Positions 12,463-13,031 of a stretch of 13,031 nt of DNA are shown here, piece after piece (within the stretch, counting starts at the first letter, position 1; every line of letters begins with the position of its first letter). The stretch comes from Planctomycetota bacterium (GTDB lineage: Bacteria > Planctomycetota > PUPC01). Where the stretch lies: positions 1 to 13,031 of the forward strand of contig PWKM01000146.1 of NCBI GenBank assembly GCA_003559755.1. Direction: 5' to 3'. The notes beneath the pieces are model-generated. The model saw only the letters and a program-made list of their open reading frames with translations, was not told the DNA's origin and ran no database searches. Both the position numbers and the translations under genes were made by a program.

Positions 12463-13031
12463 ATGATGCGAAATCGGGGGTTTATCATTGGGCTGATCGC
12501 CTCCCTGGGCATGCTGGGCGTCACCGGATGCAGCCGGGTCGATGCGGTGCAGCCGAGTCGCGCCGGCGAGCCCGGCCGCAACGAGGCGGCCGTGTACATG
12601 CCCGATATGCCGCTCAACACCTGGATACGGGTCGAGCCCGAGTATATCGCCCCGCCCGAGGGCGGCAGACATCGCCCCGTCGGCTGGAACAAACTGGTCT
12701 ATGACCCGGTCGGCGGGCGGATGCTCTATATGGACCGATGGAGCACCGATCAACACGGCCACACGATCTATGCCAACTCGGTCATGGCATTCGACGTGGC
12801 GGCAAACACTGTGACCTGCCTCAACCTCACGAACTGGAAGCGCCGAAACCTGGAGGACGGCGGCTACCGAACGGTTCCGCTGCCCGCCAACGAAGAGGAA
12901 CCGACCCCTTGCGACCGCCACCCATACGGGAACCTCGCATTCGTGCCCGACCGGAACTCGCTCTATCTCAGCACCGGGGCGAACCGGAGCGCTCTGCGCG
13001 GCAATATCCGAGGGCAAACGGTCGTCCGAGA
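12463..13031 (+). CDS. Secreted lipoprotein with Kelch-like sequence (3' end beyond window)
   Basis: The frame is open from the ATG at 12463 to the right edge (189 complete codons). GGAGG lies six bases upstream; a second ATG follows immediately. The N-terminus is a classic lipoprotein signal: Arg-containing start, hydrophobic core, then V-T-G-C with Cys23 lipidated. After a low-complexity linker (24-45), residues 76-92 read N-K-L-V-Y-D-P-V-G-G-R-M-L-Y-M-D-R, followed by N-S-V-M-A-F-D-V-A-A-N-T-V-T-C-L (105-120) and N-L-A-F-V-P-D-R-N-S-L-Y-L-S-T-G (157-172). This alternation of 'value of a property of the record' strands is typical of Kelch-type beta-propeller blades. Likely an envelope or surface protein that binds a ligand; without the C-terminal part neither blade number nor function can be given. 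Confidence 0.78.
   Translation, partial: MMRNRGFIIGLIASLGMLGVTGCSRVDAVQPSRAGEPGRNEAAVYMPDMPLNTWIRVEPEYIAPPEGGRHRPVGWNKLVYDPVGGRMLYMDRWSTDQHGHTIYANSVMAFDVAANTVTCLNLTNWKRRNLEDGGYRTVPLPANEEEPTPCDRHPYGNLAFVPDRNSLYLSTGANRSALRGNIRGQTVVR

Noticed and set aside
12127..13017. 296-codon minus-strand open frame at the right end
   Set aside because: Covers the 3' end of the SagB-type gene and the lipoprotein gene in antisense; no motif, and the plus-strand frame has a ribosome binding site and lipobox.
1..13031. CRISPR arrays, insertion sequences or phage genes
   Set aside because: No spaced direct repeats, terminal inverted repeats, transposase or phage structural motifs were seen on either strand.

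Overview
This is a high-GC, gene-dense bacterial chromosomal window with twelve protein genes, one tRNA and no mobile DNA. A cell with two membranes is indicated by an RND efflux pump next to a TolC-type outer-membrane component, and by three proteins with lipoprotein signals (the TolC-like protein and the genes at 9616 and 12463). Strong AAGGAG-type ribosome binding sites, use of TTG and GTG starts, and sigma-70-like promoters with mostly 17-bp spacers are seen throughout. The mix of house-keeping genes, uncharacterised lipoproteins and loosely organised operons would suit a Planctomycetota or similar environmental lineage, but this is only an impression and no taxonomic marker is present.

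Layout. (1) 1-2354, plus strand: the C-terminal part of an RND inner-membrane transporter followed by its TolC-like outer-membrane lipoprotein; the periplasmic adaptor is probably upstream of the window. (2) 2372-4474, minus strand: a UDP-GlcNAc 2-epimerase family enzyme followed by an LPG-synthase/YbhN-type integral membrane protein, likely cotranscribed, suggesting cell-surface glycan or lipid work. (3) 4603-6617, minus strand: glucose-6-phosphate isomerase (TTG start) and, downstream, a small TudS/DUF523-related putative desulfidase. (4) 6694-6768, plus strand: tRNA-Thr(CGU), divergent from pgi, with candidate promoters whose -10 boxes overlap. (5) 6789-8305, minus strand: a MarC-family membrane protein and an unrecognised multi-pass membrane protein that appears to have its own promoter at the end of marC. 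(6) 8460-10044, plus strand: a LeuB-type dehydrogenase and a small lipoprotein. (7) 10022-11419, minus strand: phosphomannomutase/phosphoglucomutase, overlapping the lipoprotein gene tail to tail. (8) 11622-12302, plus strand: a SagB/ThcOx-type nitroreductase with an N-terminal membrane segment. (9) 12463 to the right edge: the start of a secreted lipoprotein with Kelch-like sequence.

Functionally, pgi, the phosphohexomutase and the 2-epimerase sit on the hexose-phosphate to nucleotide-sugar route. They are scattered over about 8 kb rather than arranged as one operon. I see no defence system, phage, CRISPR array or biosynthetic cluster. The points most worth a second look are a second in-frame start with an optimal Shine-Dalgarno inside the SagB-type gene, a LeuB with an isopropylmalate-type substrate loop but an IDH-like NADP-type cofactor loop, and the overlapping divergent promoters of tRNA-Thr and pgi.
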